From: Brachybacterium huguangmaarense | GTDB taxonomy: Bacteria; Actinomycetota; Actinomycetes; Actinomycetales; Dermabacteraceae | Direction: 5' to 3' | Length of the DNA: 64,000 bases | NCBI RefSeq assembly: GCF_025725725.1 | Contig: NZ_CP107020.1 | Span: 248,001-312,000, forward strand | In this document: one piece after another, positions 37,620-47,628 of the stretch | Layout: the number at the start of each line of letters is the position of its first letter | Numbering within the stretch: the stretch's first letter is position 1 | Position numbers and translations under genes: made by a program | Notes under the pieces: model-generated | What the model was told of the DNA's origin: nothing | Databases searched by the model: none | The model's input: the letters and a program-made list of their open reading frames with translations, nothing else

Positions 37620-39955
37620 TCAGGCCGAGACCCACTCCCGCAGGGCCCGCGCGGTCAGGGTGTCGACGCCGCCGTCCTCGACCATCTCGCGCGGGGATCC
37701 CGTGAACACGATGCGGCCGCCGTCGTGCCCGGCACCCGGCCCGACGTCGATCAGATGATCGGCCTGGGTCATGACCGCGAGGGAGTGCTCGACGACGATC
37801 ACGGTCGCGCCGCCGTCGACGAGGGTGTGCAGCATCGCCACGAGGGTGTCGATGTCCTGCAGATGCAGACCGGTGGTCGGCTCGTCGAGCACGTACACGT
37901 CGGCTCCCGTGCCCATGCGCGCGGCGAGCTTGAGCCGCTGGCGCTCGCCGCCCGAGAGCGTCGTGAGCGGCTGGCCGAGCCGCAGGTAGCCGAGCCCGAC
38001 GTCCTGCAGGCGCGAGAGGATCCGCGCCTCCTTGGCGCCCGTGAAGCGCTCGGCCGCCTCGGCGACCGACAGGTCGAGCACGTCGGCGATCGAGAGGCCG
38101 TCGAGCGTGTAGCCGAGCACGGTGGCCTGGTAGCGGCGGCCCCCGCACACCTCGCACGGGATCGCGGTCCCGGCCATCAGGCCGAGATCGGTGTAGACGA
38201 CGCCGGCGCCCTTGCACTCGGGGCACGCGCCCTCGGAGTTGAAGGAGAACAGGGCGGGCTTGACCCCGTTCGCCTTGGCGAAGGCGCTGCGGATCGGCTC
38301 CAGCAGCCCGGTGTACGTCGCGGGGTTGGATCGGCGGGAGCCGGAGATCGGGCCCTGGTCGACGAGGCACACGCCGTCGCGCCCGGCGAGGGAGCCCTCG
38401 ATCAGCGTGGACTTGCCGCTCCCGGCCACCCCCGTCACGACGGTGAGCACGCCGCGGGGGATGTCGACGTCGACGTCGCGCAGGTTGTGCGCCCGGGCGC
38501 CGCGGATCTCGATCGCCGGCCCGGACGGCGTGCGCAGGGTCTCGCGCAGGGTCAGGCGGTGCTCGAGCGAGCGCGCGGTCGCGGTGTCGGTCGCGCGCAG
38601 CCCCTCGAGGTCGCCGACGTACTGGATGGTGCCGCCGTCCTCCCCCGCGCCGGGGCCGAGGTCGACGAGCTGGTCGGCGATCGCCATCACCTCGGCCTTG
38701 TGCTCGACCACGAGCACGGTGTTGCCCTTGTCGCGCAACTGCAGCAGGAGGTCGTTCATGCGTGAGATGTCATGGGGGTGCAGGCCCGCGGTGGGCTCGT
38801 CGAAGACGTACGTGACGTCGGTCAGGGCGCTGCCGAGGTGGCGCACCATCTTGATCCGCTGGGCCTCGCCGCCCGAGAGGGTGTCGGACTCGCGGTCGAG
38901 CGAGAGGTAGCCGAGCCCGATGTCGATGATCGCGCGGAGCATGCCGGCGAGGTTGGCCAGGAGCGGGGCGACGCTCGGCTCGTCGAGGGCCTCGACCCAC
39001 GCGAGCAGGTCGGTGACCTGCAGGGCCGTGAGCTCCCAGATCCTCCTGCCGGCGACGGTGGCCTCGCGGGGTCCCGCGGCCAGGCGCGTGCCGTGGCAGT
39101 CGGGGCACGGCCCGAAGGTCGCGACCCGGGCGGCGAACTCCTGGATGTGCTTCTGCTTGGGCGGCCGGGCGGGGTCGAGGTAGGAGCGGCGCACCCGGCT
39201 CGCGAGCCCCTGGTAGGTGTAGTTGATGCCCGAGAAGACGATCTTGGTGGGCTCCTGCTCGTACAGCCACTGCCATTCGGCGTCGCTGTAGTCGCCCACC
39301 CGCTTGTCGGGATCGAGCTTGCCGGTCTCGGCGTAGGCGCGCCACATCCACGAGCCGACGGGGTGGCCCGGCAGCAGGATCGCGCCCCCCCGGAGCGACT
39401 TCGTCCGATCGACGATGACGTCGACGTCGAGGGCCGAGGAGCGCCCGGTGCCCTCGCACGTCGAGCACATGCCGCCGATGACCTCGAAGGACTTCTTCTC
39501 GGCCCGGCCGTCGGCGGTACGCAGCACGCCCGCGCCGCTCGCGGAGGCGACCGTGAAGGCGAAGGCCTGCGAGCTGCCGATGTGCGGCGTCGAGCAGCGC
39601 GAGAACAGCGTGCGCAGGAGGGAGTAGGCGTCGGTCGCGGTCCCCACCGTCGAGCGCCCGCTCGCGCCCATCGGGTTCTGGTCGACGACGATCGCCGTGG
39701 TCAGGTTCGCGAGCTCGTCGACCTCGGGGCGCGGGGCCGAGGGCATGAAGGTCTGCACGAAGGTCGAGTAGGTCTCGTTGATGAGGCGCTGGGACTCGGC
39801 CGCGACGGTGCCGAAGACGAGCGAGGACTTGCCCGAGCCGGAGACGCCCGTGACCACGGTCAGGCGCCGCTTGGGCAGGTCGACGTCGACCCCGCGGAGG
39901 TTGTGGACGCGCGCGCCGCGGACCCGGATGACGTCGTGGGCGCCGTCGGCGGTCA

Positions 39956-39956
<1 letters not shown>
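37620..39956 (-). CDS. Short UvrA-like ABC ATPase (UvrA2/DrrC type)
   Basis: This 778-residue protein has two UvrA ATPase modules: Walker A GVSGSGKSS near 36 and GVAGSGKST near 487, signatures LSGGEAQR and LSGGERQR, and zinc-binding CxxC pairs (CSTCEGTG, CPDCHGTR, CPECKGAG, CEVCGGRR). Canonical UvrA is about 950 residues; the region between the first Walker A module and CSTCEGTG is too short to hold the UvrB-binding domain. This is the UvrA2 class, which includes drug-resistance proteins. It probably binds DNA or intercalators without UvrB. Its ATG shares one base with the guaB stop (TGATG), implying co-translation. Confidence 0.88.
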
Positions 39957-41467
<1,511 letters not shown>

Positions 41468-41484
41468 GCCGCCGCGGGACAGCG

Positions 41485-41532
41485 GACGGGGCGCCGGTGC
41501 CGTGGCCCTGGCCACGGCACCGGCGCCCCGTC
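41485..41532. terminator. Long perfect inverted repeat after the GH172 operon
   Basis: Two perfect 23-base arms (GACGGGGCGCCGGTGCCGTGGCC in the first half) are separated by only CT. It follows the GH172 stop by 14 bases and precedes guaB transcription in the opposite sense, so it should insulate the two same-strand operons. Confidence 0.8.
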
Positions 41533-41545
41533 GGGCGCGGCCGCG

Positions 41546-42640
41546 TCAGCGCGGACGGCGCAGCGTCGCCTCGGGCAGGTCGGGCAGCGGACGGGTGCGT
41601 CCGGCCTGGTACCAGTACGCGACCGTGGCGATGTCGTCCTGGCGCTCGAAGTGCCCGTTCCTCTCGCCGATCTGCTGCAGGGTCACCCGCAGCCCGTCAT
41701 GGAAGTAGATCGGGTCCGGGAGATGGAAGCGGTACATGCCATGACACGGGGGCATGTCGGTCGCGAAGTCCGACATCTTGGAGGAGTCCTTGACCAGGCG
41801 CTGGGAGTAGCCCACGAACGGGGCCGAGAACGTCTCGGCGACGGGCGCGGGCTCGGCGCCCAGGTGGTCCTGGAACGCCCAGGCCCCGCCCACGTAGTCC
41901 TCGAGGCCGGTGCCGCAGATGGTCGGGAAGTCGGTGTCGCCGTCGAGGAAGAACTTCATCTCCCCCTCGCCCCACCAGAACCGCTCGAGCGCCGTGAGCT
42001 GGATGAAGGAGCCGACGTAGCTCCCGCGGCTGCCGGCGGGCAGGTCGAGCAGGGTGTGGTCCGTCCCCAGCGGGGCCCGTCCGTCGCACCGCCGCCACAG
42101 GGCGTGGAAGCGGCCCTGGTCCTCGGGATGCTGGTCGCCGAGCGTGTAGTCGATCTGGTAGAAGACCCCGCTGACGTGCTGGGGATGCTCGCTGACCAGC
42201 TCGATCCGTGCGCCCGTGGCGAAGGGCATCGGGAAGAAGCAGTTGAACCCGCCCTTGGGGGCCACGGTGATCGGGAGGGACTGCACCCGGGCGGGCTCGC
42301 CGAAGCCGGAGCAGAAGAAGTCGCCGAGCGGGACCTCGACCGAGGGCGAGGTCTCCCCGTCCCAGAACATGCGCAGCACCAGGTTGCGGTAGACGTACGG
42401 GGCGTTCTCCGTGTGCGGGGTGATGGTCATCCAGATGTGCCGGATGGTGCCCGAGCCCTCGATGTCGGCGAGGACGATGGTCTCCCCCGCCTCGATCTCG
42501 GTGCACGGAGCGCCCTTGCGGGTGGGCCCGAGATTGCTGGCCGCCTGGCCACCGACCCCGCGCTCGCCGCGGGGGTTCTCCGCCGTGATGGCCCGGGACT
42601 CCAGGGAGGAGGCGCGGGTGAAGCTCATGCCGTCGAACAT
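41546..42640 (-). CDS. GH172 family (DUF2961) glycoside hydrolase
   Basis: This 364-residue protein matches DUF2961, now GH172. Acidic residues cluster in FWWGEGEMKFFLDGD near 221-234 and in CGTGLEDYVGGAW near 242-254, the family's conserved active-site stretches. PLGDFFCSGFG near 104 and GFNCFFPMPF near 131 are also typical. Characterised GH172 enzymes act on alpha-D-fructofuranosides, difructose anhydride or alpha-D-arabinofuranosides. No signal peptide is present, so it should act on sugars imported by the three upstream transporter genes. AAAGGA precedes ATG 42640. Confidence 0.87.
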   Translation of the reverse strand: MFDGMSFTRASSLESRAITAENPRGERGVGGQAASNLGPTRKGAPCTEIEAGETIVLADIEGSGTIRHIWMTITPHTENAPYVYRNLVLRMFWDGETSPSVEVPLGDFFCSGFGEPARVQSLPITVAPKGGFNCFFPMPFATGARIELVSEHPQHVSGVFYQIDYTLGDQHPEDQGRFHALWRRCDGRAPLGTDHTLLDLPAGSRGSYVGSFIQLTALERFWWGEGEMKFFLDGDTDFPTICGTGLEDYVGGAWAFQDHLGAEPAPVAETFSAPFVGYSQRLVKDSSKMSDFATDMPPCHGMYRFHLPDPIYFHDGLRVTLQQIGERNGHFERQDDIATVAYWYQAGRTRPLPDLPEATLRRPR

Positions 42641-42729
42641 CGACGATCCTTTCTCGTGGGGGGGGTGTTGCACTTCGGTCTCGGTGGTGCCGGCGGGAGG
42701 GCGCCCGAGCCGCCGGCACCGCTCGGGCT

Positions 42730-43620
42730 CTACTTGACCGCCCCCGCCGTCACGCCCTTGGCCAAGGTCCTCTGGAAGATGAGGAAGAAGAGCAGGGTGG
42801 GGATGAGGGACATCATGGAGCCCGCGATGAGCTGGTCGATCGGCGTCGCGTTCTGCCCCTTGAGGGTCATGATCGCGATCGGCACGGTCTGGTTCGTCGG
42901 ATCCGACAGCATGACCAGCGGGATCAGCAGCTCGTTCCAGGTCCAGATGAAGAAGAAGACGAGCAGCACGGACATCGTCGGACGCATGATCGGCACCACG
43001 ACGGACAGGAAGATCCTGAACTTGCCGGCGCCGTCGATCTGCGCGGCCTCCAGCAGCTCCCGCGGGAAGGTGCCGAGGACGCTCGAGAGCAGATACGTCC
43101 CGAACGCCGCCTGGATGACCGAGAAGATGATGACCACGGCGGCGATGGTGTTCGTCAGCCCCAGCGCGTCCGCTCCGTAGAACAGCGGATAGATGAGAGC
43201 CTCCTGCGGGATCATCGTAGCGAACAGGAACATGCCCGTGAAGAACGCGTTCCCCTTGATCCGGCCGATGCCCAGGGCGTACGCGGTGAGCATCGCGATG
43301 GCCACCCCGAGGACGGCCACCAGGCCGGAGCTGATGATCGAGTTCAGGAGCGCCCGCGGGTAGTTGACGGCATCGCTGTAGGTGAGCCACGAGTCGAACG
43401 AGATGTGCTCGGGCCAGGACAGCGCGCCGTTGGTCGCGTAGTCCGTCGGGTCCTTCACGGAGTTGATCGCGAGCAGGAGCAGCGGCGAGACGAAGACGAT
43501 CGCCACCAGCACCGCCAGGATCAGGAGGACCAGGTCGCGCGCGCTGCGGCGCGGACGGGTCCGGGGAACGACGGGGGTGGCTCCCCCGGGACCGGCGAGG
43601 CCCAGGTCGTCGATGGTCAT
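42730..43620 (-). CDS. Carbohydrate ABC transporter permease (MalG type)
   Basis: This 296-residue inner-membrane protein has six helices and the family loop EAAQIDGAGKFRIFLSVVVPIMRP near 190-215, which docks on the ATPase. The N-terminal 25 residues are hydrophilic. The ATG overlaps the stop of the upstream permease (ATGA), so the two are co-translated and probably form a heterodimeric channel. No ATPase is encoded in this cluster. Confidence 0.93.
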   Translation of the reverse strand: MTIDDLGLAGPGGATPVVPRTRPRRSARDLVLLILAVLVAIVFVSPLLLLAINSVKDPTDYATNGALSWPEHISFDSWLTYSDAVNYPRALLNSIISSGLVAVLGVAIAMLTAYALGIGRIKGNAFFTGMFLFATMIPQEALIYPLFYGADALGLTNTIAAVVIIFSVIQAAFGTYLLSSVLGTFPRELLEAAQIDGAGKFRIFLSVVVPIMRPTMSVLLVFFFIWTWNELLIPLVMLSDPTNQTVPIAIMTLKGQNATPIDQLIAGSMMSLIPTLLFFLIFQRTLAKGVTAGAVK

Positions 43621-44594
43621 GCCACGCCTCCGCTCCGGCGCGCGGATCTCCGCTGCCACCACATCATGAATACGGTCACGATCAGGATCACCACGGACAT
43701 GACGGTCGCGATCGCGGCGCCGTAGCCCACCTTCGACACCTCGAAGAAGTTGCGGTACGAGTAGTAGGACGGCACGTAGGTCGAGTTCTCCGGGCCGCCG
43801 GAGGTGAGGATCCAGACGGGGCCGAAGACCTTGAGCGCCGCCACCGTCGCGGTCAGGACCACGACGAACACCTCGGGCCTGATCTGCGGGATGGTGATCG
43901 CCCGGAAGCGCCGGAACCACCCTGCTCCGTCGATCTCGGCGGCCTCGTACAGCTCGGGGTCGACCCGCTGGAGCGCGGCCATGAAGATGACCACGGGGTA
44001 GCCGATCTGGATCCAGATCAGCACCAGCACGATCGAGTAGATCGCGATCGACGGGTCTCCCAGCCAGTCCGGGGTGTTCTCGATCCCGACCGTGGAGAGC
44101 ACGGAGTTGAGGGCACCGGTGTTGGCGTCGAGGATCCAGGCCCAGACCACGCCCGCGACGGCGATGGGCAGGATCTGGGGGAGATAGAAGGTCGCCCGCA
44201 GGAAGCTCGCGGCCCGCGCACCGAACTTCTTCCCGATGTAGTCGAACAGGAAGGCCGACAGGAAGAGCCCGATGATCGTCGGCACGATCACCATGCCGAG
44301 GATCATGAACAGCGAGTTCTGGAAGGACTTCCAGAACAGTTCGTCGCTGAGCAGACGGGCGTAGTTGTCCAGGCCCGCCCATCTCATGGGAGCGCGCCCG
44401 CCCCTCCAGGAGAAGGCGCTGATGTAGACGTTCGCGACGAAGGGCGCGGCGACGACGGCGAGGAAGCCGATCGCCATGGGGAGCATGTACAGCCAATACG
44501 AGCCCTCTGCGCCTCGTTTCCTGGCGGAGCGGCGCTTCTCAGCGGCCGTCGGCACCGACACACCTCCCGGTGGTCGGACAGAGGATGTGGTCAT
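43617..44594 (-). CDS. Carbohydrate ABC transporter permease (MalF type)
   Basis: This 325-residue protein has six helices after a basic cytoplasmic N-terminus (AAEKRRSARKRGAEGSYW). The ATPase-docking loop is EAAEIDGAGWFRRFRAITIPQIRP near 215-240. It lies between the binding-protein gene and the MalG-type permease, the usual order for sugar importers of the CUT1 group. Confidence 0.93.
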   Translation of the reverse strand: MTTSSVRPPGGVSVPTAAEKRRSARKRGAEGSYWLYMLPMAIGFLAVVAAPFVANVYISAFSWRGGRAPMRWAGLDNYARLLSDELFWKSFQNSLFMILGMVIVPTIIGLFLSAFLFDYIGKKFGARAASFLRATFYLPQILPIAVAGVVWAWILDANTGALNSVLSTVGIENTPDWLGDPSIAIYSIVLVLIWIQIGYPVVIFMAALQRVDPELYEAAEIDGAGWFRRFRAITIPQIRPEVFVVVLTATVAALKVFGPVWILTSGGPENSTYVPSYYSYRNFFEVSKVGYGAAIATVMSVVILIVTVFMMWWQRRSARRSGGVA

Positions 44595-44632
44595 GATGCG
44601 ACTCCAGATTCGTGGGAAGGACAGGATGGGGA

Positions 44633-44664
44633 CCGGGCGCGGCGTTCACCGTCACCGCGCCCGG
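44633..44664 (-). terminator. Stem-loop between the binding-protein and permease genes
   Basis: CCGGGCGCGG (44633-44642) pairs with CCGCGCCCGG (44655-44664) around a 12-base loop. Lying in the 80-base gap after the binding-protein stop, it may raise binding-protein expression relative to the permeases by attenuation or mRNA protection. Confidence 0.6.
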
Positions 44665-44674
44665 GAGACGCCGG

Positions 44675-46003
44675 TCAGCCGCCCAGCACCGTCTCCTTGC
44701 CGTCGTCGTAGAAGGTCTGCATGTCGGCCAGGAAGTCCTCCGCCGACGTGGTGCCGTTGGCGATCCCCTGCATGCCCGCCTGGATCGTCGGGATGAACCC
44801 GGGCACCGGATAGTCGGCGTAGTAGGACATCTTGTCCTCCTTCAGGGAGTCGAACGTCTCCGTGAAGGCACGCAGCTTCTCGTCCTCGATCACCGAGGGG
44901 TCCCCGGCCAGCGGCAGGCCGCCGAGCTTTCCGATCTCGTTCTGGACCTCCTCGCTGAGGGTGATGTCGATCCACTCGTAGGCGAGGTCGGGGTTCGGGG
45001 CGTCCGCCGGGACCGCCCAGAGGTGGCCGGACGATCCCATGATGTTCTGCGCCTCGGGGAGGATGAAGGAGTCCCACGCGAAGTCGGCCTGGTCGGCGAT
45101 CGTCGAGTAGGCCCCGGAGTTGGTCAGGAGCATCGGGAACTTCTTGCCGATGAACGCCACCTGCGCCTGGTCCGAGTTCACGCCGGCGATCTTGCTGCCC
45201 AGGTAGCCGGCGCCGACCCACTGCGCGAACAGGTCCGTGCCCCGCTTCCAGGGATCCGCCGAGAAGTCCACGGAGCCCCGCAGGAACATGTAGTCGTCCA
45301 TCTGCTCCCGGCTGCCGAACGCCGAGACGAGCGAGTACCAGGTCCACATCGCGCCCCAGCCGCCGTTGGTGTTGGCGCTGCTGGACAACGGGGCCTGCCC
45401 CTTGCCGATGAAGACGTCCATGATCTCCTGGAAGGCCGCCAGGGAGTCCGGCGGCCCCTGGATGCCCGCCTCGGCGAACATGTCCGCGTTGTAGTAGACC
45501 TGCACGTACTCGCCGATGTTCGGGACGCCGAACCATGCACCGGATCCCGCGTTCCCCTCAGGGGTGTACTGCGCCAGCGCGGCCATGGTCCCGACGACCT
45601 TCTTGTCCCAACCCTTGGAGGTCACCTGCTCGGAGAGGTCGATGAGCAGACCCTGTGCCGACAGCTGGCCCGCGTCCGCGTTGCCCTTGTTGACCTCGAC
45701 GACATCAGGGACGTCCCGGCCCGAGAGGATGATCTTGGCGTTCTTTTGCATGTTGTCGAAGCTGGTCTGGACCAGCTTGACGTCCAGGTCGGGGTGCTTC
45801 CCCTTGAAGATCTCGAGAGCCTTCTCCCAGCCCTTGTACTGAGCCGAGGCCTTCGACTCGTACTGCTGGATCGTGAAGGTCGTGGAGTCGCCGCCTCCCC
45901 CTCCGCACGCCGAGAGGGTGGGGGCCAGGACACCGCCGAGGGCTGCGGCGGACGCACCGGTCAGCAGTCGGCGGCGCGAAAGACCGTGGGTCACGTTGGA
46001 CAT
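44675..46003 (-). CDS. Sugar-binding lipoprotein of an ABC importer
   Basis: This 442-residue extracellular solute-binding protein has a twin-arginine-type signal (SRRRLLTGASAAALGG) ending in a lipobox (LSAC), so it is exported folded and lipid-anchored. The body has the family 1 pattern: EIFKGKHPDLDVKLVQTSFD near 66, VPDVVEVNKGNADAGQLSAQGLLIDL near 97 and VPADAPNPDLAYEWIDITLS near 330. ATG 46003 has GGAG seven bases upstream. It leads the GH172 operon. Confidence 0.92.
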   Translation of the reverse strand: MSNVTHGLSRRRLLTGASAAALGGVLAPTLSACGGGGGDSTTFTIQQYESKASAQYKGWEKALEIFKGKHPDLDVKLVQTSFDNMQKNAKIILSGRDVPDVVEVNKGNADAGQLSAQGLLIDLSEQVTSKGWDKKVVGTMAALAQYTPEGNAGSGAWFGVPNIGEYVQVYYNADMFAEAGIQGPPDSLAAFQEIMDVFIGKGQAPLSSSANTNGGWGAMWTWYSLVSAFGSREQMDDYMFLRGSVDFSADPWKRGTDLFAQWVGAGYLGSKIAGVNSDQAQVAFIGKKFPMLLTNSGAYSTIADQADFAWDSFILPEAQNIMGSSGHLWAVPADAPNPDLAYEWIDITLSEEVQNEIGKLGGLPLAGDPSVIEDEKLRAFTETFDSLKEDKMSYYADYPVPGFIPTIQAGMQGIANGTTSAEDFLADMQTFYDDGKETVLGG

Positions 46004-46230
46004 CGTTGTCTCCTTCGAGATGACGGGAGATGCGGCGGCAGGGAGGTCGCGCCGCATGGGGACGGTCGAGGTGGAGGGACGATCCGTGCGGCCTGCGGAC
46101 AGCATGGCTGCGGACCTGGGCGATCCGATGCCGCCGCACGGGCGTCGTGGGGGCGAGGAGGCCCGTGGTTGCGCGGACTCCTCGTCGAACTTCGCGGAGC
46201 AGCCCGTCGACCATGGCGGACCATCTGCGC

Positions 46231-46265
46231 GGTAACGTTATCTTTCGTGGTGCGGTAACGCTACC
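46231..46265. promoter_or_regulatory. Tandem LacI-type operators of the GH172 operon
   Basis: GGTAACGTTATC (46231-46242) and GGTAACGCTACC (46254-46265) are two near-palindromes with a central CG, typical of LacI-family sites, with centres 23 bases apart. They lie about 230 bases upstream of the binding-protein ATG and about 200 before the divergent lacI. The remaining 46004-46411 region has no supported gene. Confidence 0.75.
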
Positions 46266-46411
46266 ACATGGCTCCCGTCTGTGAACGGTCCGCCCGGGGC
46301 GGCGGGAGCGCGACGCGTCCACGGCGCCATACTGGGCTCCAGTCCCGCTCCGACGTCGCTGCGCCGGATCATCGGGACCGACGACAGCACGAGCTCTGCG
46401 GAAGGAGCGAC

Positions 46412-46465
46412 ATGGACCGGAACGGCCGGCGGTGCTCGACGAGGTCCCCGGAGGCGGCGACGTGA
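46412..46465 (+). CDS. Possible 17-residue leader peptide before lacI
   Basis: ATG 46412 follows a strong GAAGGAG at five bases. The frame encodes MDRNGRRCSTRSPEAAT and stops at TGA 46463-46465, which overlaps the lacI GTG (46462) as GTGA. The layout predicts translational coupling of lacI to this short frame. No similarity is recognised, and it could be fortuitous. Confidence 0.4.
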   Translation: MDRNGRRCSTRSPEAAT

Positions 46466-47535
46466 GCACGTCCTCGGGCCGTTCTCGCGGGCATGGCCAT
46501 CGACCGACCATCAAGGACGTCGCCGCGGCCGCGGGGGTCAGTCCGATGACCGCGTCCCGCGTGGTCAACGGCGCGGGCAACGTCGAGCCGGGTCGTCGCC
46601 GTGCGGTGGAGCAGGCGATCATCGATCTCGGGTACCGCCGCAACCCGGCCGCCCACGCGCTTCGCAGCCACGGCGCCCCGTCCTGGATAATCGGCTTCAT
46701 CGTCGACGACATCAAGGACTCCTTCTTCTCGCAGCTCGCGCGATCGGTCGAGGACGCCCTGGCGGAACGGGGGTCGATGCTCCTCGTCGCGAGCAGCGAC
46801 GCACGTGCGGACCGGGCGGAGGAGCTGGTCCGCGATCTGGTCGCCCACAACGTCGATGCCCTGATCATCGCGCCGCCGCCCGGGGACCAGAGCTACCTCT
46901 CCCCGACGGTGACGCTCGGTCGACCCGTCCTCTGCGTGGACCGTCCTCCCGCCTCCGCCGGTGTGCCGGCGATCGTGTCGGACAACCGGGGCGGCGCCCG
47001 CGCCGCGATCGACCACCTGGTCGCCCGAGGGCATCGGGACATCGCGTACATCGGCGACGACCTTGGCTACACGATGCGCCATCGCCTCGACGGCTACCGG
47101 GAGGCGCTGCAGGCCCACGGTCTCGCCAAACGGCCGGAGCTCGTCCGCATGGACGCCTACACGGCGTCGTCCGTCCCCGCGATCGTGAGCGAGCTGCTGA
47201 CCCTCGACGAACCGCCCACCGCGCTGTTCACCGCCCGCAATGTGACCTCGCTCGGTGCCTTGGTCGGTCTCCATCAGCTGGGACGGCAGCGGGAGATCGC
47301 ACAGATCGGCTTCGACGACCTGGACCTGGGCACGGTCGTCGATCCCGCCTTGAGCGTCGTGGCTCAGCGCCTCGACGACATCGGACGACAGATCGTCGAG
47401 AATTTGGTGAGCCGACTGCAGGGGCATCCGACGGCCGAGACCGTCACGACCGTCCCCGTCGACCTCGTCCGACGTGGCAGCTCGGAGATCCCCGGCCCCC
47501 GAAGGAGCGGGACGGTCGCGAGGGCGCGCTGCTGA
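46462..47535 (+). CDS. LacI-family regulator of the GH172 transporter operon
   Basis: The 357-residue protein has a LacI helix-turn-helix (RPTIKDVAAAAGVSPMTASRVVNG near 24), hinge RRNPAAHALRSHG and a sugar-binding domain with ALFTARNVTSLGALVGLHQL near 255 and IGFDDLDLG. GTG 46462 is chosen over GTG 46432 because GGAGG lies about seven bases before it. It faces away from the transporter operon across tandem palindromes, so it is the likely local repressor; its inducer should be the operon's imported sugar. Confidence 0.9.
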   Translation: MSTSSGRSRGHGHRPTIKDVAAAAGVSPMTASRVVNGAGNVEPGRRRAVEQAIIDLGYRRNPAAHALRSHGAPSWIIGFIVDDIKDSFFSQLARSVEDALAERGSMLLVASSDARADRAEELVRDLVAHNVDALIIAPPPGDQSYLSPTVTLGRPVLCVDRPPASAGVPAIVSDNRGGARAAIDHLVARGHRDIAYIGDDLGYTMRHRLDGYREALQAHGLAKRPELVRMDAYTASSVPAIVSELLTLDEPPTALFTARNVTSLGALVGLHQLGRQREIAQIGFDDLDLGTVVDPALSVVAQRLDDIGRQIVENLVSRLQGHPTAETVTTVPVDLVRRGSSEIPGPRRSGTVARARC

Positions 47536-47628
47536 AGGACGTCGACATCCAGCTCACCGGGCCCCGCGGAGTGGTCGGCGACCAGTGGAGCGACAGTTCT
47601 CAACGGCCGCACTCGGCAGGTGCCGCCC

